A DNA stretch of 64,000 nucleotides from Pedobacter ginsenosidimutans. Lineage in GTDB: Bacteria > Bacteroidota > Bacteroidia > Sphingobacteriales > Sphingobacteriaceae. The stretch is taken from the NCBI RefSeq assembly GCF_001442625.1, contig NZ_LMZQ01000007.1, forward strand, positions 186,001 through 250,000, written 5' to 3'. Shown one piece after another: positions 54,968 to 62,383 of this stretch. Every line of letters begins with the position of its first letter. Positions within the stretch are counted from its first letter, which is position 1. Position numbers and translations under genes: made by a program. The notes beneath the pieces were generated by a model. That model made no database searches. It worked only from the letters and a program-made list of their open reading frames with translations, and was not told the origin of the DNA.

Positions 54968-56185
54968 TTATGTATGGGGTTTTATGGAAAATTTAAATTC
55001 AAGCGCGGCGAAGGGTAGAATAAAAGAGCACCTTTCAATTTCCTTTCCCTTGGTTATGCCTGCGATAATATAACCCACAAGAAAATTATTTTCGGGGTCA
55101 ATTACAGGGGCACCGGAATCACCTTTGTCTGACATGCAACTTGTTTCAATTAAGCCCGACATCACAATGCCTTTACCTAGGTCCCGCCCGGTGGTATGCA
55201 ATGTTCTAAAAGTTCCTACCGAATCCAATGTCTTGGCACCGTATTTTCTTAACACTTTATCTTTATTGAATTTGGTCTTTAGCTCTTTCATTGTATAATA
55301 ACCCGCGAAATTTACTTTGTCAGGTAGTCTATTTGAAAGTTTCGCCTGTCCTATATCTATCAATGCATAATCATAACCAGGACCGTAACCACCCTCCACA
55401 ACAGTTCCACTCAGCAAGCTGGAAACCTCTTGCTTTGTTCTCAAAGGGGATGGAAAGCTCACCTTGCGATTTTGATTATCTAGCGTAAATATCCCGCTTT
55501 TAAATAGCGCGTTACAGGCCACGTGGAAGCAGGCAAGCAGTAAGAGTTGTTCGCCATATTTATCACGCCTTGTAACCAAGCTTGCCCGCGAGCCAAAGCC
55601 TTGGGCAACCCCACCAATCATCTCTGAAAGGCTACCGCCCATCGTGTAATTCGGTCCCTCGTCCGCCTCTATGGCATCGGTTGATTCATGCAATATGATA
55701 TCCCGCATTTTTCTTACATCGGTGGTTAGTGCAAGACCCCGGTGGTTGATTTTTGCCGGGATCGGCCACACTGTATTATCGTCTTTTTCTGACACATAAA
55801 AAACAAGGGAAAGTTCATCTGTGAAAATCTCATTCAAACTTTTATAGCCAACTGCGAGTCCTTTAAATCCCTTACCTCCCTTGGCTGCAAAATCCGCACT
55901 AAGCTCGTTTGCCGCAGTTATGTAAATGTCCAATTGCTGTTCCTGAGTAAACGATGATATCGAAATCGCTGGCTGGAGCAATTCCACTGTCTGCATGATT
56001 CCGCCGCTCCAGTAGAAATTGCCATCTTCGGAACATCGATACCAGATAGCGTTACCTTCAATCATGGTGCCTGTTAAAACATGAGAGATTTCCAAGGTAT
56101 CGCCCGGCTTTCTGTATAAGGGACATTCAGCAGCTATCTGTGCGCTTTTACGGGCGTTGAGGTATTTGCAAACGGTTACTTTCAT
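54968..56185 (-). CDS. trypsin-like serine protease with N-terminal SH3-like domain, no signal peptide
   Basis: 405 residues. N-terminal SH3-like part: LNARKSAQIAAECPLYRKPG, GTMIEGNAIWYRCSEDGNFY, WSGGIMQTV (about 8-66). A trypsin-like fold follows, with His221 in LACFHVACN, Asp272 in GYDYALID and Ser357 in KGDSGAPVID, that is a complete His-Asp-Ser triad with the family GDSG motif. FLVGYIIAG comes after, as in S1 proteases. The N-terminus has no hydrophobic segment, so the protein is predicted cytoplasmic, although its downstream neighbours are exported. It overlaps the upstream membrane-protein gene by four bases. No propeptide was recognised. A stress or defence protease is plausible, but not shown. 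Confidence 0.85.
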   Translation of the reverse strand: MKVTVCKYLNARKSAQIAAECPLYRKPGDTLEISHVLTGTMIEGNAIWYRCSEDGNFYWSGGIMQTVELLQPAISISSFTQEQQLDIYITAANELSADFAAKGGKGFKGLAVGYKSLNEIFTDELSLVFYVSEKDDNTVWPIPAKINHRGLALTTDVRKMRDIILHESTDAIEADEGPNYTMGGSLSEMIGGVAQGFGSRASLVTRRDKYGEQLLLLACFHVACNALFKSGIFTLDNQNRKVSFPSPLRTKQEVSSLLSGTVVEGGYGPGYDYALIDIGQAKLSNRLPDKVNFAGYYTMKELKTKFNKDKVLRKYGAKTLDSVGTFRTLHTTGRDLGKGIVMSGLIETSCMSDKGDSGAPVIDPENNFLVGYIIAGITKGKEIERCSFILPFAALEFKFSIKPHT

Positions 56186-57375
56186 CCTACTCTAGATATA
56201 ATTTCCTCCGAAGGATTTGACGGTGGATTCGAAGCCGCTTCTTTCACTCCTGCTGCCCTCAGGTTGATGAACTTATTGAGTAAGTCAAACCAGAATGCCG
56301 CGCCGAGCGAGATGGCCAGTCCTGTTATAAGCCATCCCAAAAATCTAATCATTGGTTTACTTTCTTGCGGCAATTGAACTATGATGGAGCACCCCGACGA
56401 CTGTTTCTGGAGCATTTGAATTGTTCTCTGATCTAATTTTTTTGCTTTGGAAAACTTAGCAAGGGTATCAAGGATGCCTTGCTTGCAATTGTTTTTGACC
56501 TTATCAAAATCGTAACCTAGGCCGAGTATGAGATTTACCGCTTTGGCATCTGTTTTAAGTGCTCTAATTTCCTTTTGGGTTATGGTATCATTTTTCGAAG
56601 CATTTTCTTCTTGCTGGCTAGCAACGTTACCTTGTACCATTCCCCCATACACCGAAGCCCTGGAGGTGGCAAAATCTGCTAACTGCTCGCGAGCTGTTTT
56701 GCTGTTGATCAGAATTTTACTGATTGCAATCGAATCGATATTGAATATGACAGCTAATGCGAAACCGAGACAGAAAAGGATTTTTTGTGTCTGTTTTTTA
56801 TACCATCCGATGCTCCGATCCATAACAGAATTGAACCAAGTCTCTAAGAAAATTTGAAATTTATTAATATCGCCATTTGAGTTAATGTAGAGCTGTTTGA
56901 GATACCTAATTGTACTTGGCGAAAGGACTACACTGCCTATTTTTCCGTTAAGTAGATTTTCTCGAATTCTATTCATCGGATTTGCTGTATGATCAAAGCC
57001 ATCTCCCCTTAATATATTAATCATTACTTGTGAAAAATCCTTGGGACTTATGTAGGAAGGACGTGCGTTGCTTCGGTTTTCGCCTAGAGTGTTGATCAAA
57101 GGGTCGTCGTAAAAAGCTTTCATCAACGAGCCTTCGGACATCGGACTAAAATAATTACTAAGTCCGGTTAAGCAATCCCAGGGTATGTTAACTAACGAAA
57201 AAGAATTCCTTGGTTTTTTACCGTCCAACATCCCCCTGATGGTTTTCATCAGGTTTCTGCTACGAAGAGAAAACCATTGTGAAACCATTTCTTGCAGAAT
57301 AGTTGCCAATAAACTGTACAGCAAAAATATAAATATAAGCCCTAGGCTAACATCTATAGCAGCATTATCGAACAC
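56182..57375 (-). CDS. three-helix membrane protein of the island operon
   Basis: 397 residues. Helix 1 at about 8-28 (VSLGLIFIFLLYSLLATILQ), a long soluble part, helix 2 at 199-217 (ILFCLGFALAVIFNIDSIA), another soluble part rich in Lys/Glu, then helix 3 at 343-363 (IRFLGWLITGLAISLGAAFW). ETWFNSVMDRSIGWYKKQTQ at 179-198 is a pattern I have seen in a broad family of uncharacterised bacterial membrane proteins. Positive charges after helix 1 (SLRSRN) suggest that residues 30-198 and the C-tail are cytoplasmic and 217-342 periplasmic. First gene of the operon; it overlaps the protease gene by four bases. Role unknown, possibly a membrane platform for the protease. Confidence 0.78.
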   Translation of the reverse strand: MFDNAAIDVSLGLIFIFLLYSLLATILQEMVSQWFSLRSRNLMKTIRGMLDGKKPRNSFSLVNIPWDCLTGLSNYFSPMSEGSLMKAFYDDPLINTLGENRSNARPSYISPKDFSQVMINILRGDGFDHTANPMNRIRENLLNGKIGSVVLSPSTIRYLKQLYINSNGDINKFQIFLETWFNSVMDRSIGWYKKQTQKILFCLGFALAVIFNIDSIAISKILINSKTAREQLADFATSRASVYGGMVQGNVASQQEENASKNDTITQKEIRALKTDAKAVNLILGLGYDFDKVKNNCKQGILDTLAKFSKAKKLDQRTIQMLQKQSSGCSIIVQLPQESKPMIRFLGWLITGLAISLGAAFWFDLLNKFINLRAAGVKEAASNPPSNPSEEIISRVG

Positions 57376-57833
57376 GTGAGTTGTCTGCCTAAATTTGGGT
57401 AAAAACTGTCTTTAAGTGCTGGTTAACTCTGCGGAAAGCAGCTGAGCCTCGATGTAAATGTCTAAGATCGGAAATGGCGGGTTTAATAATGGTATCCATG
57501 AGCGCTTGTTTGGTTTGTTTCGTTAAATCACCGCTTGCAGCCTTTGTAAGCCGCTGGGAACATCATCACATATCTAACTCTAATATAGCCATTTACAAAC
57601 GGCTCACAATACCTATTTTTTGGTATTTTTAATATTTCGCTTAGAGATTTTGAGGTGGACTCTATGTGGGACATAAAAGATACCTGGTTGTTAAGATTAC
57701 CGCTTGCGGAGACAGATTGTTAAAATTCAGTTAAATTTCAAGTGTTGAGTATTACTACACCCTATAACATTTTTTTCAATTCTTAGTCCATACTAAGAAC
57801 AAAAAACTGAAATTTTATGCTTTTTGCACTACT
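57376..57833. other. divergent intergenic region of the island
   Basis: This 458-base gap separates the protease operon (minus) from the regulator (plus). It contains the palindromic operator candidate at 57780-57799 close to the regulator gene. Promoters for both directions must lie here, but I cannot mark a clear pair for either. No gene is supported. Confidence 0.5.
57780..57799. promoter_or_regulatory. palindromic operator candidate before the XRE regulator
   Basis: TTCTTAGT-CCAT-ACTAAGAA is a perfect 8+8 inverted repeat with a four-base spacer, 35 bases before the start of the regulator gene. Its form resembles controller-protein boxes (ACT-AGT type) of restriction-modification loci. 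The likely binder is the encoded XRE protein. Confidence 0.55.
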
Positions 57834-58073
57834 ATGGGAATGAAATCAAACTTTGAGCTTGCCATTGTGGAGAATGTGAAGAGAATCCGTAATCAGCATA
57901 AAAAATATCAGCCCTATATCGCTATGGTGCTGGAAGTTACGGATGGATACATCGGACAAATTGAAAGTGTTCGCTCCGCTAGTATGTATTCCTTTGACCA
58001 GCTTAACAAAATCGCGCAGGAGTTTAATTGTAGTCCCAAGGACTTCATGCCCGCAGAATCCGTCCAAGAATAA
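57834..58073 (+). CDS. XRE-family (Cro/C1-type HTH) regulator
   Basis: 79 residues. NFELAIVENVKRIRNQHKKY, QPYIAMVLEVTDGYIGQIES and SFDQLNKIAQEFNCSPKDFM give the five-helix Cro/C1 layout with the recognition helix near residues 38-46 (DGYIGQIES). No other domain is attached. Small single-domain regulators of this size often act as controller proteins for restriction or toxin-type operons. The palindromic site upstream fits autoregulation. The following genes run in the same direction, so it may control the putative DNA-targeting module. Start ATG 57834 is the first of two close methionines; a start at 57840 is also possible. Confidence 0.82.
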   Translation: MGMKSNFELAIVENVKRIRNQHKKYQPYIAMVLEVTDGYIGQIESVRSASMYSFDQLNKIAQEFNCSPKDFMPAESVQE

Positions 58074-58554
58074 ACCAAATTAGACATGAACCACGCCCTC
58101 CCTCTCTCTTTTTCCATTTTATATAAGCCTTCATTCATTCGGTACTGGCAGATTTATGCCGCGGCAAAAATAAGGCATCGAGAGGAAATCAGCTTTTAAT
58201 GAAATTTTAGATTATATGTTCAAATATATATTTGATAAGTTAAGTATTGCTTCAAAAGAAGCAGTCATCGATGGCAACCATGCCAACATCGATAACTTCA
58301 AGGATTACCTGCATGTTGACCGTGAAGTAGATGCACTATTAGAAAATATTGATTAACATCAATCCAGAGCAAAAACACTGTTCTCCGCTTAATGGCCTGC
58401 TCCTGTACCCGAATTTTATGTGTTGTTTTCCTAAGCTCGGCAGTTTATATTAGCGAAGCAATTGTACCGGTGAGTATGGGTTTTATAATGGGTTAATATT
58501 TTTTTGCCGTTAGGGTTTCGCAATTGGAATAATGAAAATCAAATCGCCTAGATC
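58074..58554. other. spacer between regulator and nuclease-like gene, with a small ORF remnant
   Basis: A 481-base gap holding one short ORF at 58216-58356 and no other supportable gene. It may be where a gene was lost from the module. No repeats were matched. Confidence 0.4.
58216..58356 (+). CDS. small ORF of 46 residues, possible gene remnant
   Basis: ATG at 58216 to TAA at 58354-58356. The peptide starts MFKYIFDKLSIASKEAVID and ends REVDALLENID; it is soluble, mixed acidic, with no signal peptide. It looks like the N-terminus of a larger protein that ends too early, though I cannot name it. In the context of the island it could be the remnant of a lost gene or a short real one. Coding status is uncertain. 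Confidence 0.3.
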   Translation: MFKYIFDKLSIASKEAVIDGNHANIDNFKDYLHVDREVDALLENID

Positions 58555-59466
58555 ATGAGTAATGAACACTACCTAAGGGGCCGCGAAGTTGTGGGCCCCT
58601 GTGAGCTGCTGAGGGCAGTCGAACAGGATACCTGGGCACGTATTGGCTTTACCAGGGAAACCCCTGGTCTTCGGATCATGGAGACTACGATTACCCAAAA
58701 TATCGTTTATGAGCTCCGGCTGCTCAAACATCGATTTGGCCATATTGGATACACCCTTTTTGAGTCTAGAAACGAGAAGGCGAATGGCCACGACTTGCTG
58801 CTGCGCATCCTATCGAGCAAAAACGAGGTCTACACTTATGCTCTGCAGGCCAAGATTATCTACCATAACCTGGGCGATGTTAAAAAGGGAACCCACTTGG
58901 ATGACGGTACCTATCCGCAGTTCAAGCACATGGTGGGCAAAGGTCCCGAGGCGGATTCACAGGTGAACATCCTGTTGGACTATGCAAAAAAAAGGGGTTA
59001 CATCCCGATGTACCTGATGTACAATTATGTACGAAAAAAACGCCCAAAATCTAAAGGCTTAGGTTGCACCGTGGTGGGTGCCCAAAAGATGAAAGACCGT
59101 TTCCCAGACACCTCAGGTAAGGACCTAAGTGATAAGGTCAGGTATAGCCAACTCCATTTTAAACATGCTTTCCCACTTTCTGATCTGGCTTGTATTTTTT
59201 CGGGTCTTGATGACGAATTGATTTTGGAGGCTTCAGGTTTACCGCCGGATTACGCGCTTACAAAAGCGCCTCGCTCTGCTTTGAGAATAGACGAGGAATG
59301 GTTAAAAATGGAGGATGAAAACCGGGTCATGGAATTTATCCAACCTCGGCCCCTATCCACTAACCGGCAGGGATCAAATGAGCTAAATGATACGGTAGCT
59401 ATTCCATCTTCTGGCTTTAACCCAAGATTTCATCTGGAACTGGATCTAAGGAATCGTCATTATTAA
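58555..59466 (+). CDS. putative PD-(D/E)XK-like nuclease (DUF6615-like)
   Basis: 303 residues with no signal peptide or membrane segment. ETTITQNIVYELRLL near 43-57 is followed by YTLFESRNEKANGHDLLLRI (67-86) and YTYALQAKIIYHN (93-105). The order Glu70 ... Asp80 ... Gln98-x-Lys100 matches the E...D...QxK metal-site pattern of PD-(D/E)XK nucleases. QVNILLDYAKKRGYIPMYLM and YNYVRKKRPKSKG come next, with basic residues that could contact DNA. I associate this pattern with the family named DUF6615, from memory and unverified. It is located between the regulator and two DNA glycosylase-like genes, which supports a nucleic-acid role. Confidence 0.6.
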   Translation: MSNEHYLRGREVVGPCELLRAVEQDTWARIGFTRETPGLRIMETTITQNIVYELRLLKHRFGHIGYTLFESRNEKANGHDLLLRILSSKNEVYTYALQAKIIYHNLGDVKKGTHLDDGTYPQFKHMVGKGPEADSQVNILLDYAKKRGYIPMYLMYNYVRKKRPKSKGLGCTVVGAQKMKDRFPDTSGKDLSDKVRYSQLHFKHAFPLSDLACIFSGLDDELILEASGLPPDYALTKAPRSALRIDEEWLKMEDENRVMEFIQPRPLSTNRQGSNELNDTVAIPSSGFNPRFHLELDLRNRHY

Positions 59467-59593
59467 CAAATGAAGGGATAAAGGTTAGTGATACGCAGTA
59501 ACTTTGAGTGTAGTCGATGGCAAGCAGACCAGATGCGGTTTGGGTATTTGGCGCATTATTTTTTAGCTGCGCTAAACCATAAAAAATTTACGA

Positions 59594-60376
59594 ATGAAAT
59601 TACATGAAGCCATTGAGAAGCTTATTCAGCAGGCCGGACAACCTATGGATGCCGGCAAGATCAGCGAAGCATTAAACGCTAATAAGTGGTACCGAAAAGC
59701 AGACGGCACTGTCATTTCAGCCGCCCAAATTAACGCAAGGGTCAAGAATTATCCGCTTATGTTCACGGTTAACCGGTCCGTAAAGCCGATGCTAATTGAT
59801 GTTGTTAGTGAGGCCGTGTCGATCAATCCACGCAGCAAGGTATCCGCTAATCCAAAGATTGAAACATCACATTTAACTGTGCCGACTTCAAGGGTCAAAA
59901 CTTCCTTTGCGCCACTTTTTGATGAGCGGATTCAAATTTTGATACTGGGCACTTTACCCGGTGATGAGTCTCTACGAAAAATGGAATATTATGGACATGC
60001 GCGCAACCGATTCTGGAAAGTGGTCGCGGGCTTAAGCCTGCGGGCGGAGTTAACGGATTATGCGTCTAAGAAGAGCGCACTATTTGGTCTGGGCATCGGG
60101 CTTTGGGACGTGGTACACAGTTCTGAGCGCAAAGGCAGTTTGGATAGTGCGATTCGGGAAGAACAGGTGAATGACCTGGAGAGCTTTATGCACCGGCAAT
60201 CTGATATTTCTCTCATTGCTTTTAACGGAAATAAGGCGCAGGTACTGTATGACAAATATTTTAAGCGCAGGGCAAACATCAGGTATGTGACCTTGCCGAG
60301 CACCAGCCCAGCCAACGCCTCCTGGAATCTGGAACGGTTGTTAAACCAGTGGAGATCCGCCCTAGGAATGATCTGA
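59594..60376 (+). CDS. HARE-HTH / DNA-deoxyinosine glycosylase-like fusion
   Basis: 260 residues. N-terminal HARE-HTH: LHEAIEKLIQQAGQPMDAGK, ISEALNANKWYRKADGTVIS, AAQINARVKNYPLMFTVNRS (about 3-62). After a linker, residues 103-258 form a UDG-superfamily domain: ILILGTLPGDESLRKMEYYG (115-134) with HARNRFW, GIGLWDVVHSSERKGSLDSA, and LPSTSPANA (234-242) as the second motif. The PGDE/NRFW set fits family-6 hypoxanthine-DNA glycosylases that remove deamination products such as deoxyinosine. HARE domains are known with enzymes that act on modified DNA. The fusion suggests recognition of particular bases in DNA. Start at ATG 59594. Confidence 0.85.
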   Translation: MKLHEAIEKLIQQAGQPMDAGKISEALNANKWYRKADGTVISAAQINARVKNYPLMFTVNRSVKPMLIDVVSEAVSINPRSKVSANPKIETSHLTVPTSRVKTSFAPLFDERIQILILGTLPGDESLRKMEYYGHARNRFWKVVAGLSLRAELTDYASKKSALFGLGIGLWDVVHSSERKGSLDSAIREEQVNDLESFMHRQSDISLIAFNGNKAQVLYDKYFKRRANIRYVTLPSTSPANASWNLERLLNQWRSALGMI

Positions 60377-60498
60377 AGCCTTACTTCATTCAAATATGGG
60401 CCGTGATTTATAGGTTAGGGAAGCGAAAGGGTATTTTGAAAAAGATTTTTTTCTTCAGAATTATTTCACTATAATTAAGTAAATCCAAAAATGACGCT

Positions 60499-61515
60499 AT
60501 GCCCTGCCCTCACCGATACCTTGGTTTGCATATTGATGGCCAGCTCTTTCCAGACTGGGAAATCGACTATCTGTTCATTGGGACATTTAATCCGCTATGG
60601 GACCGTCCCGATTTGGTTAATGCAGCCTACTTCTATGGCCGAAGTGCCTACTTTTGGGACGCAGTGAGTATTTTCTTTAAGGATAGACCCTACAGTTATG
60701 CCCGGGATGACCAGCAGGCGATGGTCGATTTTTGTAAACGCCACAAAATCGGTTTTACGGACCTGATTCTTGATATTGAGGATGCAGATTGGGCAAATCC
60801 GGAGCACCGCCAGAGAATTTATTCTGTGTTGGATACGGATCTGGAACAGTTCGATGAGATCGTTTGGAACACGACAGCGATCGAGGCTTTCCTTCAAGAC
60901 AATAAACCGGGGCACGTCTTCTTTACGCTGCTTTCAGGTAATAAAAAATCTATCTTTTCCGTGGAGATGCGAAAGATAGAGCAACAGGCGGCATCGCTAA
61001 AGATTAACTGCAAACGCCTGCACAGCCCAACCGGGGCAAATGTTGGAACGGGTGTTCCGCGTTTGCATCAATTGGTGGAGCGCTGGGATGCGGTCAAGGG
61101 CCTGCCCCAAATAGATTTGAGCCGATACCCTTATGTGCAGGATGAAAAACGGGCCAGGAAAAAGCCTAGCCAGAAAAAGCCCAGGATAAAAACTTATCTG
61201 GAAACCAGTGACAATCCTGAAATTTTGGTGATGGACAGGTATGTACTGTGCATTGAGGCAGGCAAAAAAGTGATCCTGATTGACCGAAGGAATAATATGA
61301 TGCTTAAAGCATTGACCGTTCTTCGGGATACCATTGTTCCGCACATCAAACTTGCCTATGGCATTGAAGTTGACCTCCACCATAGCAGCAAGGGCCGAGG
61401 TGAAAAAAACACGAGAGTTTTGGGGCAAGAGGTTTTTAGAATATTATCCGGTAAAAACCCCTTGGCGTTAGCCGAAGAAGGTTTGGAAGCGCTGCAGGTT
61501 AACACTGGATATTAA
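60499..61515 (+). CDS. second UDG-superfamily protein with unknown C-terminal domain
   Basis: 338 residues. The N-terminal 200 residues have UDG-like motifs: DYLFIGTFNPLWDRPDL (23-39), YFYGRSAYFWDAVS (44-57), KIGFTDLILDIE, EIVWNTTAIEAFL and RLHSPTGANVGTG (173-185). The active-site motifs differ from the previous gene (GTFNP versus GTLPG; LHSPTGAN versus LPSTSPAN), so it is a different branch of the superfamily. A basic linker (RARKKPSQKKPRIK at 218-231) joins a C-terminal domain (239-338) that I do not recognise, containing YVLCIEAGKKVILIDRRNNM. It might be a DNA- or protein-binding module. The gene follows the fusion gene by 122 bases. Confidence 0.7.
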   Translation: MPCPHRYLGLHIDGQLFPDWEIDYLFIGTFNPLWDRPDLVNAAYFYGRSAYFWDAVSIFFKDRPYSYARDDQQAMVDFCKRHKIGFTDLILDIEDADWANPEHRQRIYSVLDTDLEQFDEIVWNTTAIEAFLQDNKPGHVFFTLLSGNKKSIFSVEMRKIEQQAASLKINCKRLHSPTGANVGTGVPRLHQLVERWDAVKGLPQIDLSRYPYVQDEKRARKKPSQKKPRIKTYLETSDNPEILVMDRYVLCIEAGKKVILIDRRNNMMLKALTVLRDTIVPHIKLAYGIEVDLHHSSKGRGEKNTRVLGQEVFRILSGKNPLALAEEGLEALQVNTGY

Positions 61516-61753
61516 GCTGACTACATGGACGCCCAAGTCATTATCCAAACGGACCAAACCGGTAAAAAGCTGTATGAATCCAGCCTGGAGTTTTGTGAGG
61601 ATTTGAATCTCTTTATATTTATATTTTAAAAGGTACTAAAAATCTCGTATATATGGAAACATATACTTTGCGATCAAAGAAGGCGGTAAGTGATTCGGTG
61701 AGTCATAATTTTGAAACGACCTATAAAACATATTAAAGCGGAATTTTAGGCAT
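61516..61753. other. island end region with short ORF
   Basis: A 34-codon ORF at 61525-61629 (begins MDAQVIIQTDQTGKKLYESS) is too short and without a family, so it is treated as doubtful. A copy of the word GATTCGGTGAGTCA at 61692-61705 repeats the border motif. No other gene is supported. Confidence 0.4.
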
Positions 61754-61929
61754 GGGTTCGAATCCCTCGCTCTCCGCACAAATGGCATTAAAGTCCTTAA
61801 AAAGCCCGCAAATCGTATGATAGCGGGCTTTTTGCGTTCCTAGGGGTATCATTCGATTCCTTCACTAACATACCCAAAGTGAAAGATTCGGTGAGTCACC
61901 ATGAAAAATTCTAATGACCCACCGAAAAC
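61754..61929. repeat. attR-like 176-bp direct repeat (right border of island)
   Basis: Matches 51200-51375 except for T at 61912 (A on the left) and A at 61927 (G on the left). It begins with the last 23 bases of tRNA-Ser, without the rest of the tRNA, as expected where an element duplicated the 3' end of the gene. The inverted motif lies at 61888-61925. The terminator copy is at 61799-61833. Confidence 0.9.
61799..61833. terminator. second copy of the tRNA-Ser terminator
   Basis: Identical to 51245-51279: AAAAAGCCCGC/GCGGGCTTTTT stem. It is part of the direct repeat and could end transcripts from the last island gene. Confidence 0.8.
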
Positions 61930-62250
61930 AATGGCGCTTAAAAAAATGGTTAAAATGAGCTGGTTCCTCAAAGCCCAGGCAGTAGCTGATCTCAGGGATA
62001 TTCCAGTTGGTATGACACAGCATAACCTTCGGGGTAATCCGCTCAGCAATATGCTCACTAGTGGTTTTTCCAGTAGTCTGTTTAATAGCCCTGGGAAGAT
62101 GGTTTACATGAACAAATAGCTTATCTGCAAAGTCCTTTGCCGAACGCATAGAGAAGCGGTTATAGGGTGAGTCAATTGGAAACTGTCTTTCCAGCAATTC
62201 AGAGAATACGGTCATAATCCTGGCGCTTGCATCGTGACATCTTAAAAGCC
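61927..62250 (-). pseudogene. AraC-type regulator remnant, cut by the island border
   Basis: The minus strand encodes IMTVFSELLERQFPIDSPYN, FADKLFVHVNHLPRAIKQTT, GKTTSEHIAERIT, NWNIPEISYCLGFEEPAHFN and HFFKRH, which is the C-terminal helix-turn-helix part of an AraC regulator. The reading continues into the direct repeat as unrelated sequence, so the last helix is missing. Upstream of the methionine, in-frame sequence (ASARI) is still homologous, and the N-terminal domain is absent. A few residues before HTNW also appear to be lost. Non-functional. Confidence 0.75.
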
Positions 62251-62254
62251 AAGT

Positions 62255-62288
62255 AAAAAGGGCTGCTTTTTAACGAGCAACCCTTTAA
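62255..62288 (-). terminator. terminator of the TlpA/SusD operon
   Basis: Read on the minus strand, AAGGGTTGCT and AGCAGCCCTT form a 9-10 bp stem with one mismatch, followed by a T-run. It lies about 95 bases after the stop of the thioredoxin gene. Confidence 0.7.
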
Positions 62289-62383
62289 GGTTTTGGGCTT
62301 GGGCCCGGTTAGTACCGATCAGCGGGAACGAATTAGAGCTGCTGAAAAAAAATCCAATGTGCTTCAGCTCGTGTAACTGCTTT

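Noticed and set aside
59594-60376. The HARE/glycosylase fusion as an ordinary uracil repair enzyme
   Set aside because: The HARE-HTH extension, a second unlike UDG-type gene beside it and the island setting are not typical of housekeeping repair, so I treat it as part of a special module, without proof.
61525-61629. 34-codon ORF at the island end
   Set aside because: Too short, no family-like sequence and AT-rich end; possibly a fragment but not supportable as a gene.
61754-61776. tRNA-Ser-like sequence at the right end of the island
   Set aside because: Only the T-arm and acceptor 3' half are present, so it is the border repeat and not a second tRNA gene.
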